From IMG/VR virus record IMGVR_UViG_3300028920_000205, positions 1 through 30,174 of that record: 30,174 nucleotides of DNA. One strand, 5' to 3'. Shown here piece after piece: positions 29,725 through 30,174 of this stretch. The notes under the pieces were generated by a model. It was not told the origin of the DNA. It saw only the letters and a list, made by a program, of their open reading frames with translations, and made no database searches. Source of the DNA: a virus. Position 1 is the stretch's first letter. Each line of letters begins with the position of its first letter. The position numbers and the translations under genes are program-made.

Positions 29725-30018
29725 ATGACAGAATATGGAGCTTTATTTCCACTTGAATTTGAATTCTTCTTTAATGAGAGTTTAACTGGGAATAGTGACT
29801 ATTGGTTGGTTGTATGGGCAAAAAGTACAAAATCTATTTTCTCTGTGTATTATTACGGAGAAGAGGAGAATTCAGATATTACACAATCAGAAACTTATGG
29901 AGATTGGCCTGCTCAACTTGATGCTCCTCCTGAATATATTTCTGAATCTTATTGCATATATTGTACATATACTGTAGCTGGTGGAACTGAAAGTCACTCT
30001 AGAACAACTTGTAGTTAG
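29725..30018 (+). CDS. Unknown protein near window end, 97 aa
   Basis: The protein is acidic and aromatic-rich with GNSDYWLVVWAKS and a Cys-x-x-Cys (YCIYC) late on. It follows the surface protein by eight bases with a start after TTAGGTAATAAT. Strand-rich composition suggests a small virion or binding protein. No family is recognised. Confidence 0.55.
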   Translation: MTEYGALFPLEFEFFFNESLTGNSDYWLVVWAKSTKSIFSVYYYGEEENSDITQSETYGDWPAQLDAPPEYISESYCIYCTYTVAGGTESHSRTTCS

Positions 30019-30026
30019 GAGATATT

Positions 30027-30174
30027 ATGCAAATATGTGGTTTATTTGATGATCCAACTTATGGTCGTTTTGATTCTGCTATATATGACTGCAGAACTAT
30101 AACTAATATCCCTACAAGAATAGATGTAACAACATCTAGAACTAATATAGGTACACAATCTATATCAGAAAGAA
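30027..30174 (+). CDS. Partial gene, runs off the window
   Basis: The frame starts after the Shine-Dalgarno TTAGGAGATATT and stays open for 49 codons to the window edge. It opens MQICGLFDDPTYGRFDSAIY and continues with Thr, Arg and Ser-rich sequence. It is probably another tail or surface protein of the same operon. Nothing firmer can be said without the rest. Confidence 0.6.
   Translation, partial: MQICGLFDDPTYGRFDSAIYDCRTITNIPTRIDVTTSRTNIGTQSISER

Noticed and set aside
29795-29977. Second open frame within the gene at 29725
   Set aside because: It is an out-of-frame shadow with no ribosome site; the 29725 frame has correct spacing to its neighbours.
1-30174. Bacterial host for the virus
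   Set aside because: Possible in principle, since tail modules are shared, but Alba, BRE/TATA promoters and leaderless spacing together favour an archaeon.
1-30174. CRISPR arrays, insertion sequences, rRNA or tRNA genes
   Set aside because: Looked for on both strands by eye; no regular spaced repeats, transposase or complete tRNA found.

Overview
This AT-rich window looks like the morphogenesis half of a tailed, double-stranded DNA virus (Caudoviricetes) of an archaeon. It could be a free virus or a provirus; no integrase, att site or replication gene is visible. The archaeal assignment is an inference from several independent signs. An Alba chromatin-protein homologue sits between the large terminase and portal genes. 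BRE/TATA-type promoters occur near 209, 304, 1451 (minus strand), 2292 and 2380, some placed so that transcripts would be leaderless. Isoleucine is mostly ATA and arginine mostly AGA/AGG. There is a PAS protein with a cysteine cluster of the kind common in methanogens. I cannot name the host lineage.

Layout. Bases 1-500 form an unusually structured, GATC-rich control region with three TATA-like boxes and a 38-codon gene ending in a T-rich terminator. Bases 514-1465 hold a leftward operon of three small unknown genes, two of them zinc-ribbon-like, with a promoter, an operator-like palindrome and a hairpin terminator. Bases 1466-2501 are a long non-coding divergent region with a tandem repeat, a C-rich island and two rightward promoters. 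Everything downstream reads rightward.

The packaging and head module runs from 2502 to about 15440: candidate small terminase, two small membrane proteins, large terminase, Alba, portal, protease 1, zinc protein, HIT-like protein, major capsid protein 1, PAS protein, coiled-coil membrane protein, protease 2 with scaffold-like tail, decoration protein, major capsid protein 2, two paralogous small proteins, connector proteins, an HNH nuclease and tail-completion proteins. Protease and capsid protein are therefore both present twice. The tail module (15526-18207) has four tail-tube-like genes in an A-B-A-B pattern and a tail assembly chaperone whose second half is in the +1 frame. No tape-measure gene follows, which is unusual.

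A strongly structured RNA-like element (18373-18500) precedes a block of fibre genes (18536-24271) that share interchangeable N- and C-terminal modules. A cargo cassette follows (24426-28277): a DMT/EamA transporter lacking a normal start codon, a B12-binding-type radical SAM enzyme, a GT-A-like glycosyltransferase and a degenerate lipoate-ligase-like protein. More virion-surface-like genes then run off the end of the window.

How the parts work together, by inference: terminase, portal, proteases and capsid proteins build and fill the head; connectors, tube and chaperone build the tail; fibres bind the host; the cassette may modify the cell or virion surface. Almost every sizeable gap in the rightward region carries a T-rich motif with repeated ATGT words about 8-12 bases apart, a candidate shared late promoter or transcript-end signal.
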